This document shows positions 25,225 through 33,809 of a DNA stretch of 44,509 nt, one piece after another (the first letter of the stretch is position 1; each line of letters begins with the position of its first letter). The stretch is from an uncultured Lachnospiraceae bacterium (GTDB lineage: Bacteria; Bacillota; Clostridia; Lachnospirales; Lachnospiraceae). Where the stretch lies: positions 1 to 44,509 of the forward strand of contig CAKRLN010000001.1 in assembly GCA_934359535.1 (NCBI GenBank), in the 5' to 3' direction. The translations under genes were made by a program, and so were the position numbers. Under the pieces are notes generated by a model. It searched no databases, was not told the origin of the DNA, and saw nothing but the letters and a program-made list of their open reading frames with translations.

Positions 25225-25703
25225 TGGAGCTTTCATTTCAGCTGAATGGAAGAAAAATCACAAAAAGCATTGAGAGTGATACAATTCTTTTAGACCTCTT
25301 ACGGGAGTTGAAATGCTTCAGTGTAAAGCGTGGGTGTGAGACTTCAAACTGTGGTCTTTGTACGGTGTTTGTGGATGACAGGCCGGTGCTCTCCTGCAGC
25401 ACGCTTGCAGCAAGGGTAAATGGCTGTAAGGTCGTGACGCTTGAGGGACTTCAGGAAGAGGCAAAGGCATTTGGAGCTTATGTCGCAGATGAAGGGGCAG
25501 AGCAGTGCGGCTTCTGTAATCCTGGTTTTATGATGAATGCAATTGCGATGTTCCGTGAAAATCCGGACCCGACCGATGATGAAATCCGGGAATATTTAGC
25601 AGGAAATCTCTGCCGCTGCTCCGGCTATGAGGGACAGCTTAGAGGAATCAAGGCATATCTTGCCTATAAAAAAGGGGAGGTGCAGGCGAATGTTACACAG
25701 TGA
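25224..25703 (+). CDS. 2Fe-2S subunit of the molybdenum hydroxylase
   Basis: The 159-residue subunit carries both clusters of the family. The plant-ferredoxin-like cluster uses Cys38, Cys43, Cys46 and Cys58 (C-E-T-S-N-C-G-L-C...C). The helical-bundle cluster uses Cys95, Cys98, Cys130 and Cys132 (CGFC...CRC). All eight ligands are present, so electron transfer between the Mo site and FAD should be intact. GAAGGAGGG lies upstream, inside the FAD subunit gene. Its last 14 bases overlap the Mo subunit gene, which suggests coupled translation of the three subunits. Confidence 0.95.
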   Translation: MELSFQLNGRKITKSIESDTILLDLLRELKCFSVKRGCETSNCGLCTVFVDDRPVLSCSTLAARVNGCKVVTLEGLQEEAKAFGAYVADEGAEQCGFCNPGFMMNAIAMFRENPDPTDDEIREYLAGNLCRCSGYEGQLRGIKAYLAYKKGEVQANVTQ

Positions 25704-27999
25704 TGACCGTGAATATAAGGTAGTGACCAAGCGGATCCGAAAAAAAGATGCGATGCAGCTTGTAACAGGGCAGCCGGTCTATGTTGATGATGTGACACCG
25801 CAGGACTGCCTTGTTGTAAAGCTTTTAAGAAGCCCGTATGCGAGCGCCCTGATCAAAAGCATTGATACTGCAAAGGCATATCTGGTACCGGGGGTTGAGG
25901 CGGTCTACACCTATCAGGATGTGCCAAAGGAGCGATTTACGGTTGCAGGTCAGACATTCCCAGAGCCAAGTGCCTATGACAGACAGATTTTGGATCAGAG
26001 GCTCCGTGCTGTTGGAGATCCGGTCGCAATCATTGCAGCGGAGACGCTGGAGGCTGCGGAAAAGGCAATGCGTCTTATCAAGGTTGAGTATGAGGTGCTG
26101 ACACCGGTGCTTGATCCACATACTGCAAAGGATAATCCGGTGCTTGTTCATCCGGAGGAGAACTGGAAAGCCCTCTGTCCGGTTGGAGCGGACAATAAAC
26201 GGAATCTTGTGGCACATAGCGAGGACGAGCATGGCGATCTGGAAGCAGAATTTGCAAAATGTGACGAGATCGTGGAAGGAACCTATCATTGTAAGGCAAA
26301 TAATCAGGCAATGATGGAGACGTTCCGCACCTACTGCGAGATCGACACATACGGAAGACTGCATGTGATCAGCTCCACGCAGATTATTTTCCATTGTAGA
26401 AGAATTTTATCGAATGCACTTGGCATTCCAAAATCAAAAATCCGTATTACAAAGCCGCGTATCGGGGGCGGTTTTGGGGCGAAGCAGAGCGTTGTCGCAG
26501 AGTTATATCCGGCTTTTGTGACATGGATGACAAAGAAGCCGTCTAAGATCATTTATACGAGAGAGGAAAGCCAGATCGTAGCCTCCCCGCGTCATGAGAT
26601 GGAGGTTACGGTAAAGGTTGGAGCAGATAAAGAAGGAAGAATCCGCGCCATCGATCTTTATACGCTTTCCAACAGTGGAGCTTATTCGGAGCATGGCCCG
26701 ACAACGGTCGGACTTTCCGGACATAAATCAATTCCGCTGTATTCCAATAACTTAAGGGCACACCGTTTTACCTGCGATGTTGTATACACAAATGTGCAGG
26801 CAGCAGGAGCCTTCCGCGGTTATGGAGCACCACAGGGAATTTTTGCATTGGAATCCGCAGTCAGTGAGCTTGCCGACAAGCTTCATATGGATCCGGTAAA
26901 AATCCGTGAGATCAATATGGTGCGCGAGGGCAATAAAATGGATGCATACTATGGGGAAACCTGTCTTTCATGCAGCCTTGACCGATGTATGACGAAGGCA
27001 AAGGAGATGATTGGATGGGATGAAAAATACCCATGCCGCGATATGGGAAATGGCAAAATCCGATCCGTAGGGCTATCCATTGCAATGCAGGGCTCCGGTA
27101 TTTCTGGTGTGGATGTCGGAAGTGCGACGGTGAAGCTGACAGAGGATGGACAGTATTCGCTTGTCATCGGAGCAGCAGATATGGGAACCGGCTGTGATAC
27201 GATCCTTGCACAGATGGTGGCAGAGAGTATGGACTGCACGGTGGATGACGTAACGGTATACAGTGCGGATACCGATTTTTCCCCATATGACTCCGGTTCC
27301 TACGCGTCTAGTACGACGTATGTTACCGGTGTTGCGGTAGAGAAGGCATGTGCGAGGTTAAAGGAGCACATCTGTAAGATCGGCGCAGATATGCTTGCAC
27401 TTTCAGTGGAAGAGGTGGAATTTGTCCCGGATGGAGTGATCTGTGGGGACAATCCAGAGAAAAAGGTTTCACTGCTTGACATTGCGACAAAGGCAATGTG
27501 TGGCAACTGTGAGACGATCCAGGTAACCGAGTCCCATTCCTCACCAACCTCACCGCCACCGTATATGGTTGGAATGTGTGAGATCGAGCTGGATAAGGAG
27601 ACTGGAGAGCTTACGCTTTTGGATTATGTCGGTGTTGTGGACTGTGGTACCGTTATCAATGAGAATCTTGCGCGTGTCCAGACAGAGGGTGGAATTGCGC
27701 AGGGAATTGGTATGGCATTATATGAGAATGTTACCTATACAAGCCGTGGGGCGATTTCAGAGAATTCACTGATGAATTACAAGATTCCGTCCCGTCTCGA
27801 CATTGGAAAAATTCGTGTTGCATTTGAAAGCAGCTATGAACCAAGTGGTCCATTTGGGGCAAAATCCATTGGAGAGCTTGTGATTGATACGCCATGCCCG
27901 ACAATCGCAGATGCAATTTACAATGCAACCGGGGTATTTATCAAGGAAGTACCTTTTACACCGGAAAAGATCTTAGAGGCATTGGAACAGCATGCATAA
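25690..27999 (+). CDS. Molybdopterin-binding catalytic subunit of the molybdenum hydroxylase
   Basis: The 769-residue large subunit belongs to the xanthine dehydrogenase/aldehyde oxidase family. It has the N-terminal hammerhead domain (GQPVYVDDV), the Mo-cofactor loop GGGFGAKQ (259-266), AFRGYGAPQG with Arg376, and the essential Glu729 in AKSIGELV that activates the Mo-OH. The substrate-side Glu of bovine xanthine oxidase (GGKE) is Gln266 here, as I recall for E. coli XdhA. A purine-like heterocycle is therefore likely, but xanthine itself is not proven. ATG 25690 is chosen because GGGGAGG lies about 9 bases upstream. The end overlaps the mocA-like gene by 8 bases. Confidence 0.93.
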   Translation: MLHSDDREYKVVTKRIRKKDAMQLVTGQPVYVDDVTPQDCLVVKLLRSPYASALIKSIDTAKAYLVPGVEAVYTYQDVPKERFTVAGQTFPEPSAYDRQILDQRLRAVGDPVAIIAAETLEAAEKAMRLIKVEYEVLTPVLDPHTAKDNPVLVHPEENWKALCPVGADNKRNLVAHSEDEHGDLEAEFAKCDEIVEGTYHCKANNQAMMETFRTYCEIDTYGRLHVISSTQIIFHCRRILSNALGIPKSKIRITKPRIGGGFGAKQSVVAELYPAFVTWMTKKPSKIIYTREESQIVASPRHEMEVTVKVGADKEGRIRAIDLYTLSNSGAYSEHGPTTVGLSGHKSIPLYSNNLRAHRFTCDVVYTNVQAAGAFRGYGAPQGIFALESAVSELADKLHMDPVKIREINMVREGNKMDAYYGETCLSCSLDRCMTKAKEMIGWDEKYPCRDMGNGKIRSVGLSIAMQGSGISGVDVGSATVKLTEDGQYSLVIGAADMGTGCDTILAQMVAESMDCTVDDVTVYSADTDFSPYDSGSYASSTTYVTGVAVEKACARLKEHICKIGADMLALSVEEVEFVPDGVICGDNPEKKVSLLDIATKAMCGNCETIQVTESHSSPTSPPPYMVGMCEIELDKETGELTLLDYVGVVDCGTVINENLARVQTEGGIAQGIGMALYENVTYTSRGAISENSLMNYKIPSRLDIGKIRVAFESSYEPSGPFGAKSIGELVIDTPCPTIADAIYNATGVFIKEVPFTPEKILEALEQHA

Positions 28000-28723
28000 T
28001 AGAATTATTTATCTGGCAGCAGGAAACAGTGTGCGGTTTGGGGAGAATAAGCTCCTTTATCCGGTCGCTGGAAAGCCCATGTACCGTCATGGGCTTGACC
28101 TGCTGCTTTCTATATTGGAAGAAAAAGAAAATTATGAGCTGATAGTGGCATCACAGTATCAGGCGATTGTGGAAGCTGTTGCAGCAAGGAAGCAGGAATT
28201 TTGCAATCAGGGAAAACAGCTGATTGCAAAGCGGATTCATCCATTTCTTACAAAAAACAGCCGTCTTGGAATGTCCTATACGATCCGGGAGAGCATTGCA
28301 TATGGCTGGAGGCTTTCGGGAAAAAACGCTGCTTATACAGATTCCGGAGTATGTATACGAAATGCCTGCCGTCTATGGCAGGAGGGCAGAAATTATGATA
28401 CATTTATGGTAGCAGACCAGCCATATATGAAAAAGGAGAGTCTGTCTGCTTTTATGGAGGGGATGATGACATCCGGACAGCTTGTTGGCTGCGTAAGCGA
28501 GAATGGCGCGTATGGCAATCCGGTCATGTTTTCATCCAGAATTGAGCCGGAGCTTATGGAGCTTCGTGGAGATTGTGGTGGTAAGCGCGTGATGAAGAAG
28601 CATCTTGACAGCTGTTATCTTTATCCGGTTGAACAGGAATGTATCGACATTGACTACAAAGATAGCTATATGAAGCAGACGGGCAGGAAAGCGGGGGAGA
28701 TTTATGGAGAATCCGGAACTTGA
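27992..28723 (+). CDS. MocA-like molybdenum cofactor nucleotidyltransferase
   Basis: The 243-residue protein opens with a nucleotidyltransferase signature, LAAGNSVRFGENKLLYPVAG, corresponding to L-A-A-G-x-S-x-R-x-G-x-x-K, and later has VADQPYM, the metal-binding Asp region of MobA/MocA enzymes. MocA adds CMP to molybdopterin to give the cytosine dinucleotide cofactor used by xanthine-dehydrogenase-type enzymes. Its 8-base overlap with the Mo subunit gene supports maturation of that enzyme. GNSVRFG replaces the usual GxSxRMG with small changes only. Whether CMP or GMP is attached cannot be told from sequence. Confidence 0.85.
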   Translation: MHNRIIYLAAGNSVRFGENKLLYPVAGKPMYRHGLDLLLSILEEKENYELIVASQYQAIVEAVAARKQEFCNQGKQLIAKRIHPFLTKNSRLGMSYTIRESIAYGWRLSGKNAAYTDSGVCIRNACRLWQEGRNYDTFMVADQPYMKKESLSAFMEGMMTSGQLVGCVSENGAYGNPVMFSSRIEPELMELRGDCGGKRVMKKHLDSCYLYPVEQECIDIDYKDSYMKQTGRKAGEIYGESGT

Positions 28724-29729
28724 CAAACGTGAGACAATAGAGGAGCAGGAAATAAAGCAGCCCGCTACGGTGGAAAAGGAGAGCCTCGAGCTGCAGAAGG
28801 CAGTATGGATCCGGGATGAGATCGTGCGCAGGAGAGAAGAAGAGGATAAGCTGCTAGAGCAGATCTTTGCTGAACAGCAGATTTTGCATGAGCTGGATTC
28901 CGATATGGATCAGAATATGAAGCATGCAGGGGAAGGCCGCAGATACCGAAAGGACATGAAGGAGCGTCTCGACCGTCGGATTTATGAAATGCATGATCTG
29001 AGTGAGGATAAGTTAGAGGGCATGCGGGAATATGGCTATGCATATTACAGAGGGTTTGCACTTGCCATGTTTTTTCTTTCCACAGCACTTGGCGTGTTCT
29101 GCTGGTATCTGCATGGTGTAACCGATCAGATTACACTTGCAATGCTGTTTTTTACCGCAGTCCAGGCGGCTGTTTTGATCCATGAAAAGAAATGCTTCGC
29201 TCTTTGGCGGATACTTTGCCGGCTGGCTGGCGCACTTTTATTTCCAGGCATGCTTGTGTTATTTATCGGGTATGAGCTCCACTATTCTTATTATGAGCGG
29301 GGGCTTACGTATGGATTAGGTGCGGGACTTATTGTGCTGGTGCTTACGACTGCGGTGTATTTTCTGTATGATCCATACCGTGCGGCAAAGCAGCGGATCA
29401 GTGATGCCAAAGGTGTGATCCGGAGTGTGGAAAAGACTGCAAGAAAACAGGTCAAAAAGAACAAAAAAACCCGCATGAAAGCGGAAAATAAAGCAGAAAA
29501 GCTCCGACTTAAGGAAGAAAAGCGCATGGAAAAGCTGTGCGAAAAAGAAGAAAAACGGACGGAAAGGAAGCTTGCATTGCTTGCTTTCTGGGAAGAAAAG
29601 AAAGATATGCTGTCACAAAAATTCCTCCACAACACAGAGGAGGCTGCGGAGGAAGAATTAATAACTCCGGAAGAAATTCCAAAGACAGAATCAGAGGAAG
29701 CTGCTTCACAGGATAAAGAAATTAAATGA
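28704..29729 (+). CDS. Polytopic membrane protein with charged coiled-coil ends, unknown function
   Basis: I do not recognise this 341-residue protein. The N-terminal 110 residues are highly charged and helical (Glu/Lys/Arg coiled coil). Four hydrophobic helices lie at about 113-136, 141-158, 166-193 and 199-222. The C-terminal 115 residues are again a Lys/Glu-rich coiled coil ending in an acidic tail. Both ends should be cytoplasmic. GGGGGAGA lies directly before the ATG, inside the mocA-like gene, so it is translated from the purine operon message. A role in that operon is not shown by any motif. Its end overlaps the convergent trhA gene by 8 bases. Confidence 0.75.
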   Translation: MENPELDKRETIEEQEIKQPATVEKESLELQKAVWIRDEIVRRREEEDKLLEQIFAEQQILHELDSDMDQNMKHAGEGRRYRKDMKERLDRRIYEMHDLSEDKLEGMREYGYAYYRGFALAMFFLSTALGVFCWYLHGVTDQITLAMLFFTAVQAAVLIHEKKCFALWRILCRLAGALLFPGMLVLFIGYELHYSYYERGLTYGLGAGLIVLVLTTAVYFLYDPYRAAKQRISDAKGVIRSVEKTARKQVKKNKKTRMKAENKAEKLRLKEEKRMEKLCEKEEKRTERKLALLAFWEEKKDMLSQKFLHNTEEAAEEELITPEEIPKTESEEAASQDKEIK

Positions 29730-30369
29730 CATACTGGTACATAAAAATGAAATGGCAGATGCTTCCGCCCATAACAAACAGGTGGAAGATCTCGTGGGAG
29801 CCGAAAAATTTATGCATGGAATTAAAAACAGGAAGCTTCAGTGCATATATAATGCCGCCGATCGTATAGATGATTCCACCTGCTAGAAGCCATCCAAAGG
29901 CTGCGCGCGGCAATGTGCGAAAGAGTGTACCAAAGACTGGAAGACATGTCCAGCCCATTGCAATATATATAATAGAAGAAAACCACTTCGGGCAAGTGAT
30001 CCAGAGACCTTTTATTATAATGCCGATCAGCGCGATTCCCCATACAAGGGCAAGCAGCGTATAGCCTTTTTTACCACCGAGGACGATCATGCAGACTGGT
30101 GTATAGGAGCCTGCGATCAGGACAAAGATCATCATGTGGTCGAGCTTTCGGAATACGCAAAGTACCTTTGCAGATACATGACAGATGCTGTGGTACATTG
30201 TGCTTGCACCATAGAGTAACACCATGCTTCCTGCAAATACTGCCATAGCAAGCAGGTTTGTAGAGTTCCCATGAGCCTTGATTAAAAGGGGCGAGGCTGC
30301 GATTAAGGCCATTAAGCAGCCGATGAAATGAGTGATTGCACTTCCTGGTTCCCGAATTGTAAATTGCAT
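29722..30369 (-). CDS. trhA: Hemolysin III/TrhA family membrane protein
   Basis: The 215-residue, seven-helix membrane protein belongs to the PAQR/HlyIII superfamily. The zinc-site motifs are present in order: STMYHS in helix 2-3, the KLDH block, and HEIFH near the C-terminus. Bacterial members affect membrane fluidity homeostasis (TrhA); the old hemolysin label comes from Bacillus cereus and says nothing about toxicity here. AAAGGAGAC lies about 5 bases before the ATG on the minus strand. It faces the operon-end membrane protein gene, with stop codons overlapping. Confidence 0.92.
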   Translation of the reverse strand: MQFTIREPGSAITHFIGCLMALIAASPLLIKAHGNSTNLLAMAVFAGSMVLLYGASTMYHSICHVSAKVLCVFRKLDHMMIFVLIAGSYTPVCMIVLGGKKGYTLLALVWGIALIGIIIKGLWITCPKWFSSIIYIAMGWTCLPVFGTLFRTLPRAAFGWLLAGGIIYTIGGIIYALKLPVFNSMHKFFGSHEIFHLFVMGGSICHFIFMYQYVI

Positions 30370-30590
30370 AACAGATGTCTCCTTTCAGATTTTGTATGAT
30401 TAAGCAATTGCGAAACTCGTCCAAATTTACGATTACATGTACTCACAGCACATGCCCAAGTCACTTTCTGTAAGTTTCACAAATTAATAACAAACATAAT
30501 GCGATATATAGTATTAAAAACTATGTTTAACATAATGCCATACTACATCTTAAGTATATGTATGTCAAGGGGAAATATGTACAAAATGAT
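30370..30590. other. AT-rich intergenic region upstream of trhA and the MATE gene
   Basis: No gene is seen here. Two near-identical direct repeats, ACATAATGCGATA (30494-30506) and ACATAATGCCATA (30530-30542), lie 36 bases apart. Between them is an ATAGT/ACTAT inverted repeat (about 30507-30524). These could be operator sites for either divergent gene. I could not fix a promoter with confidence. Confidence 0.4.
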
Positions 30591-30598
30591 ATAAGTAT

Positions 30599-30781
30599 GA
30601 TGCCAGGGTCAAAAGCCTGAAACCACGATGTGCTTGCACAGGAGTGGTTTTATGGCTTAATGACCCGCCCCGATATGAGCATAAAAGTGGAGCGTCAGCT
30701 TCACGATATGCGAATATTGGGTAGAATTGTGGGAGTACGAAGTACGGAACAATTCGTATGGCATCTTTTGACCCCAACATC
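30599..30781. mobile_element. 183-bp MITE-like element with inverted ends and 8-bp target duplication
   Basis: The ends are imperfect inverted repeats: GATGCCAGGGTCAAAAG (30599-30615) and, on the other strand, GATGTTGGGGTCAAAAG (30781-30765), 14 of 17 identical with only transitions. Both sides are flanked by ATAAGTAT (30591-30598 and 30782-30789), as expected for a target-site duplication. No coding capacity is present. The interior can form strong hairpins: AACCAC/GTGGTT with TGTGC/GCACA inside (30621-30649), GGGTCA/TGACCC (30606-30611 with 30661-30666), and GAATTGT/ACAATTC (30724-30755). This fits a non-autonomous element mobilised in trans, or a structured intergenic repeat family. Confidence 0.7.
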
Positions 30782-30820
30782 ATAAGTATGGGGAAATATG
30801 AAAAAGAGGGATAAAAGAAA

Positions 30821-32182
30821 TTGAAAAAGAATAAATATGAAATTGACATGTGCAATGGAACGATCATGGATAAGCTGATTTCCTTTTCCCTGCCGCTTAT
30901 GCTTTCTGGAATTCTGCAATTAATGTTTAATGCAGTGGATATTATTGTAGTTGGAAGATTCAGTGGAAGTGAGTCACTTGCGGCAGTCGGTTCGACAACG
31001 GCGCTGATTAATCTGTTTACGAATCTGTTTATTGGGATCTCGCTTGGAGCAAATGTACTTGCGGCAAGATATTATGCAGCTGGAAGAGATAAGGAGATGT
31101 CCGATACGGTGCATACGGCAATCGCGCTGGCATTGGTAAGTGGTGTTGTGATGGCGTTTGTGGGATTATTCTTTGCAAGGCTTGCACTGCTTTGGATGGG
31201 AACACCGGATGATGTTATTGATCTGTCAACGTTATATATGAGAATTTATTTTCTTGGAATGCCGTTTTTTATGCTTTATAATTATGGTGCAGCAATCTTA
31301 AGGGCAGTTGGGGATACGAAGCGGCCGCTTCTTTTTTTGATTATTTCCGGCTGTACAAATGCGGCACTTAATCTGACACTTGTTATTGTATTCCATCTTG
31401 GGGTTGCCGGAGTTGCAATCGGAACGGTTGTATCCCAGTTTATCTCCTGTGTGCTTGTGTTACGCTGTTTACAGCACTCGGAAGGAAGCTATAAGCTTTC
31501 ATTTTCCAGGCTGAAAATCGAAAAACAGTATTTAAAACCAATCTTTCAGGTTGGAATCCCCGCGGGAATCCAGAGCACGGTGATTAACTTTTCGAATGTA
31601 CTGCTGCAGTCGTCGGTCAATTCGTTCGGCTCAATTGCGATGGCGGGATATACAGCGGCGAATAATCTGTTTGGCTTTTTGTATGTGACGGTCAACTCGA
31701 TCACACAGGCATGCATGAGCTTTACCAGCCAGAATTATGGCGTTGGCAAATACAAACGGATGGACCGGGTGCTTATTGACTGTATCATTCTTTCAGTCAG
31801 TGTGACATTTGTGCTTGGAACGGGAGTTTATCTTACAGGACCAAAGCTGCTTCAGATTTATACAACCAATCCAGATGTTATCGCCTGTGCGATGGAGATC
31901 CTTTTGTATACAACCGTTACGTATTTTCTTTGCGGGCTTATGGATCTTTTTCCGGGTGCGCTGCGTGGAATGGGACGTTCGACGGTGCCGATGATCCTTT
32001 CCATCATTGGAACAGTTGGAACGAGAATTGTATGGATTTATCTGATTTTTCCTGCACATCGTTCGCTGGATATTTTATTTATTTCGTATCCGGCATCCTG
32101 GATTCTTACGATTATCATGCAGGTCATCTGCTTTTATTTTGTGCGGAGAAAGATGCTCCGCGAGGCTGCACCTGTAAAATAG
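30821..32182 (+). CDS. MATE family efflux transporter
   Basis: The 453-residue protein has twelve predicted helices in two homologous halves, with the MATE-type opening MDKLISFSLPLMLSGILQLMFNAVDIIVVGRF and G-x-x-A-L-A-A-V-G equivalent SESLAAVGSTTALI. Such proteins export cationic compounds or drugs by Na+ or H+ antiport. The start is taken as TTG 30821 because GAGGG lies 10 bases upstream and the product then begins with the family's usual K-x-x-E-I-D-M-C-N-G; ATG 30848 would cut this off. The short inverted-repeat element sits 40 bases upstream and may influence expression. The C69 dipeptidase gene follows after 18 bases. Confidence 0.93.
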   Translation: MKKNKYEIDMCNGTIMDKLISFSLPLMLSGILQLMFNAVDIIVVGRFSGSESLAAVGSTTALINLFTNLFIGISLGANVLAARYYAAGRDKEMSDTVHTAIALALVSGVVMAFVGLFFARLALLWMGTPDDVIDLSTLYMRIYFLGMPFFMLYNYGAAILRAVGDTKRPLLFLIISGCTNAALNLTLVIVFHLGVAGVAIGTVVSQFISCVLVLRCLQHSEGSYKLSFSRLKIEKQYLKPIFQVGIPAGIQSTVINFSNVLLQSSVNSFGSIAMAGYTAANNLFGFLYVTVNSITQACMSFTSQNYGVGKYKRMDRVLIDCIILSVSVTFVLGTGVYLTGPKLLQIYTTNPDVIACAMEILLYTTVTYFLCGLMDLFPGALRGMGRSTVPMILSIIGTVGTRIVWIYLIFPAHRSLDILFISYPASWILTIIMQVICFYFVRRKMLREAAPVK

Positions 32183-32200
32183 TGAAAGGAGTTATATGAT

Positions 32201-33685
32201 ATGGCATGTACTACAATTTTAGTTGGAAAAAACGCAACGTTTGATGGATCGACAATGATCGCACGGAATGATGATTCCGGAGCGGGACATTTTACACCGA
32301 AAAAATTTGTTGTTGTTTCTCCGGATGAACAGCCGAAAACCTATGAATCAGTAATTTCTCATGTAAAGGTAGAGCTTCCGGAGCAGCCGATGCGCTACAC
32401 GGCAATGCCCAATGCGGTCAAAGGCGAGGGGATCTGGGCGGCAAGCGGTGTCAATGAGGCGAATGTCGGAATGACTGCAACAGAGACAATTACCTCCAAC
32501 CCGCGTGTACTTGGTGCGGATCCGCTTGTATGCTATCATCCGGCAGAGGATGGAAAAGAAGAAATTCCAGGCGGTATCGGGGAAGAGGATATCGTTTGTC
32601 TGGTGCTTCCTTATATTAAAAGTGCAAGGGAAGGGGTAAAACGCCTGGGTTCCCTGTTAGAGCAGTATGGAACCTACGAGATGAATGGAATCGCATTTCA
32701 GGATTCCGATGAAATCTGGTGGCTGGAAACAATCGGTGGACATCACTGGATCGCAAGAAGAGTTCCGGATGATGCGTATGTTGTAATGCCGAATCAGCTT
32801 GGAATTGACCAGTTTGATCTTGAGGATGCACTCTCGGAGCAGAACGAATATATGTGTTCTTCCGATATGGCAGAATTTATCTTAAAATATCATCTGGATC
32901 TTTCGATGGAAGGCGGACTGAATCCAAGGGACGCGTTTGGAAGTCACGATGATTCAGATCATGTATACAATACACCGCGTGCCTGGTATATGCTTCGGAC
33001 ATTGAATCCGAATACTTACTGCTGGGATGGGGAAAATGCAGAGTATACTCCTTTTTCCGACGATCTTCCATGGTGTCTTGTTCCAGAGAGAAAGATTACA
33101 GTCGAAGATGTAAAATATGTGCTTTCCTCCCATTTTCAGGGAACCGCTTATGATCCATATCTTGCTTACGGAGACAAATCCATGAGCGGAGCCTTCCGTT
33201 CGATTGGAATTAACCGGAATGATTTTATGTCTTTAATCCAGATGCGTCCGGATCAGACAAAGGACAGCAGTATTTTGGAGTGGGTTGCGTTTGCATCGAA
33301 TGCCTTTAATGTGCTTGTGCCGTTTTATGCACAGGTGGATACGACACCGGAATATCTGTCAAATACAACCGGGGAAGTGTCTACGGATAACTTCTACTGG
33401 GCAAGCCGCATGGTTGCTGCGATGGCAGATGCTTCCTATAAGAAATCGATTTTTCATATTGAACGTTATAAGGAGCATGTGCTTGCAAAGGGGCATGAGA
33501 TCGTAAACCGGTATGATGCACGCCTTGCAGCAGAAATGGACGAAGGAAAACGCATGGAGCTGAAGCGTGAAGCCAATGAGCAGATTGCCCGGATGGTGAA
33601 AAAGGAGACACAGAGTACACTTGATAAGGTGTTATTTGAGCTCAGCAGTCAGATGAAGAATGCATATTCCAGATCGGATGCGTAA
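32201..33685 (+). CDS. pepD: C69 family dipeptidase
   Basis: This 494-residue N-terminal-nucleophile peptidase belongs to family C69, which cleaves a broad range of dipeptides. The start MACTTILVGKNATFDGSTM places the nucleophile as Cys3; removal of the first residues or self-processing exposes it. The following MIARNDD and PGGIGEEDI-type blocks match family members such as Lactobacillus PepD. There is no signal peptide, so it acts in the cytosol. AAGGAG lies about 8 bases before ATG 32201. It probably shares a message with the MATE gene, although no shared function is evident. A terminator follows. Confidence 0.93.
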   Translation: MACTTILVGKNATFDGSTMIARNDDSGAGHFTPKKFVVVSPDEQPKTYESVISHVKVELPEQPMRYTAMPNAVKGEGIWAASGVNEANVGMTATETITSNPRVLGADPLVCYHPAEDGKEEIPGGIGEEDIVCLVLPYIKSAREGVKRLGSLLEQYGTYEMNGIAFQDSDEIWWLETIGGHHWIARRVPDDAYVVMPNQLGIDQFDLEDALSEQNEYMCSSDMAEFILKYHLDLSMEGGLNPRDAFGSHDDSDHVYNTPRAWYMLRTLNPNTYCWDGENAEYTPFSDDLPWCLVPERKITVEDVKYVLSSHFQGTAYDPYLAYGDKSMSGAFRSIGINRNDFMSLIQMRPDQTKDSSILEWVAFASNAFNVLVPFYAQVDTTPEYLSNTTGEVSTDNFYWASRMVAAMADASYKKSIFHIERYKEHVLAKGHEIVNRYDARLAAEMDEGKRMELKREANEQIARMVKKETQSTLDKVLFELSSQMKNAYSRSDA

Positions 33686-33687
33686 GA

Positions 33688-33729
33688 AGAAAAGCTGTTT
33701 ACAGGGAGATCTGTGAACAGTTTTCTTTG
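33688..33729 (+). terminator. Intrinsic terminator after the dipeptidase gene
   Basis: CTGTTTACA (about 33695-33703) pairs with TGTGAACAG (33712-33720) with one G-U, extended by AAAA/TTTT with a bulged G. TTTTCTTTG follows. Confidence 0.8.
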
Positions 33730-33737
33730 TTTGTAGC

Positions 33738-33766
33738 TGGGAAAAATGCACCAGAAGTGGTACAAT
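33738..33766 (+). promoter_or_regulatory. Probable promoter for dgkA
   Basis: TACAAT (33761-33766) preceded by TGG as an extended -10, with a weak -35 TGGGAA (33738-33743) 17 bases upstream. The gene starts 44 bases after the -10. Confidence 0.45.
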
Positions 33767-33809
33767 AAACATACAAAAGAAACTTACCGGAGAGGAAGGA
33801 ACAAAAGTC

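Noticed and set aside
30599..30781. Known riboswitch controlling the MATE gene (for example a guanidine type)
   Set aside because: No conserved riboswitch core was recognised, and terminal inverted repeats with a flanking duplication explain the structure better.
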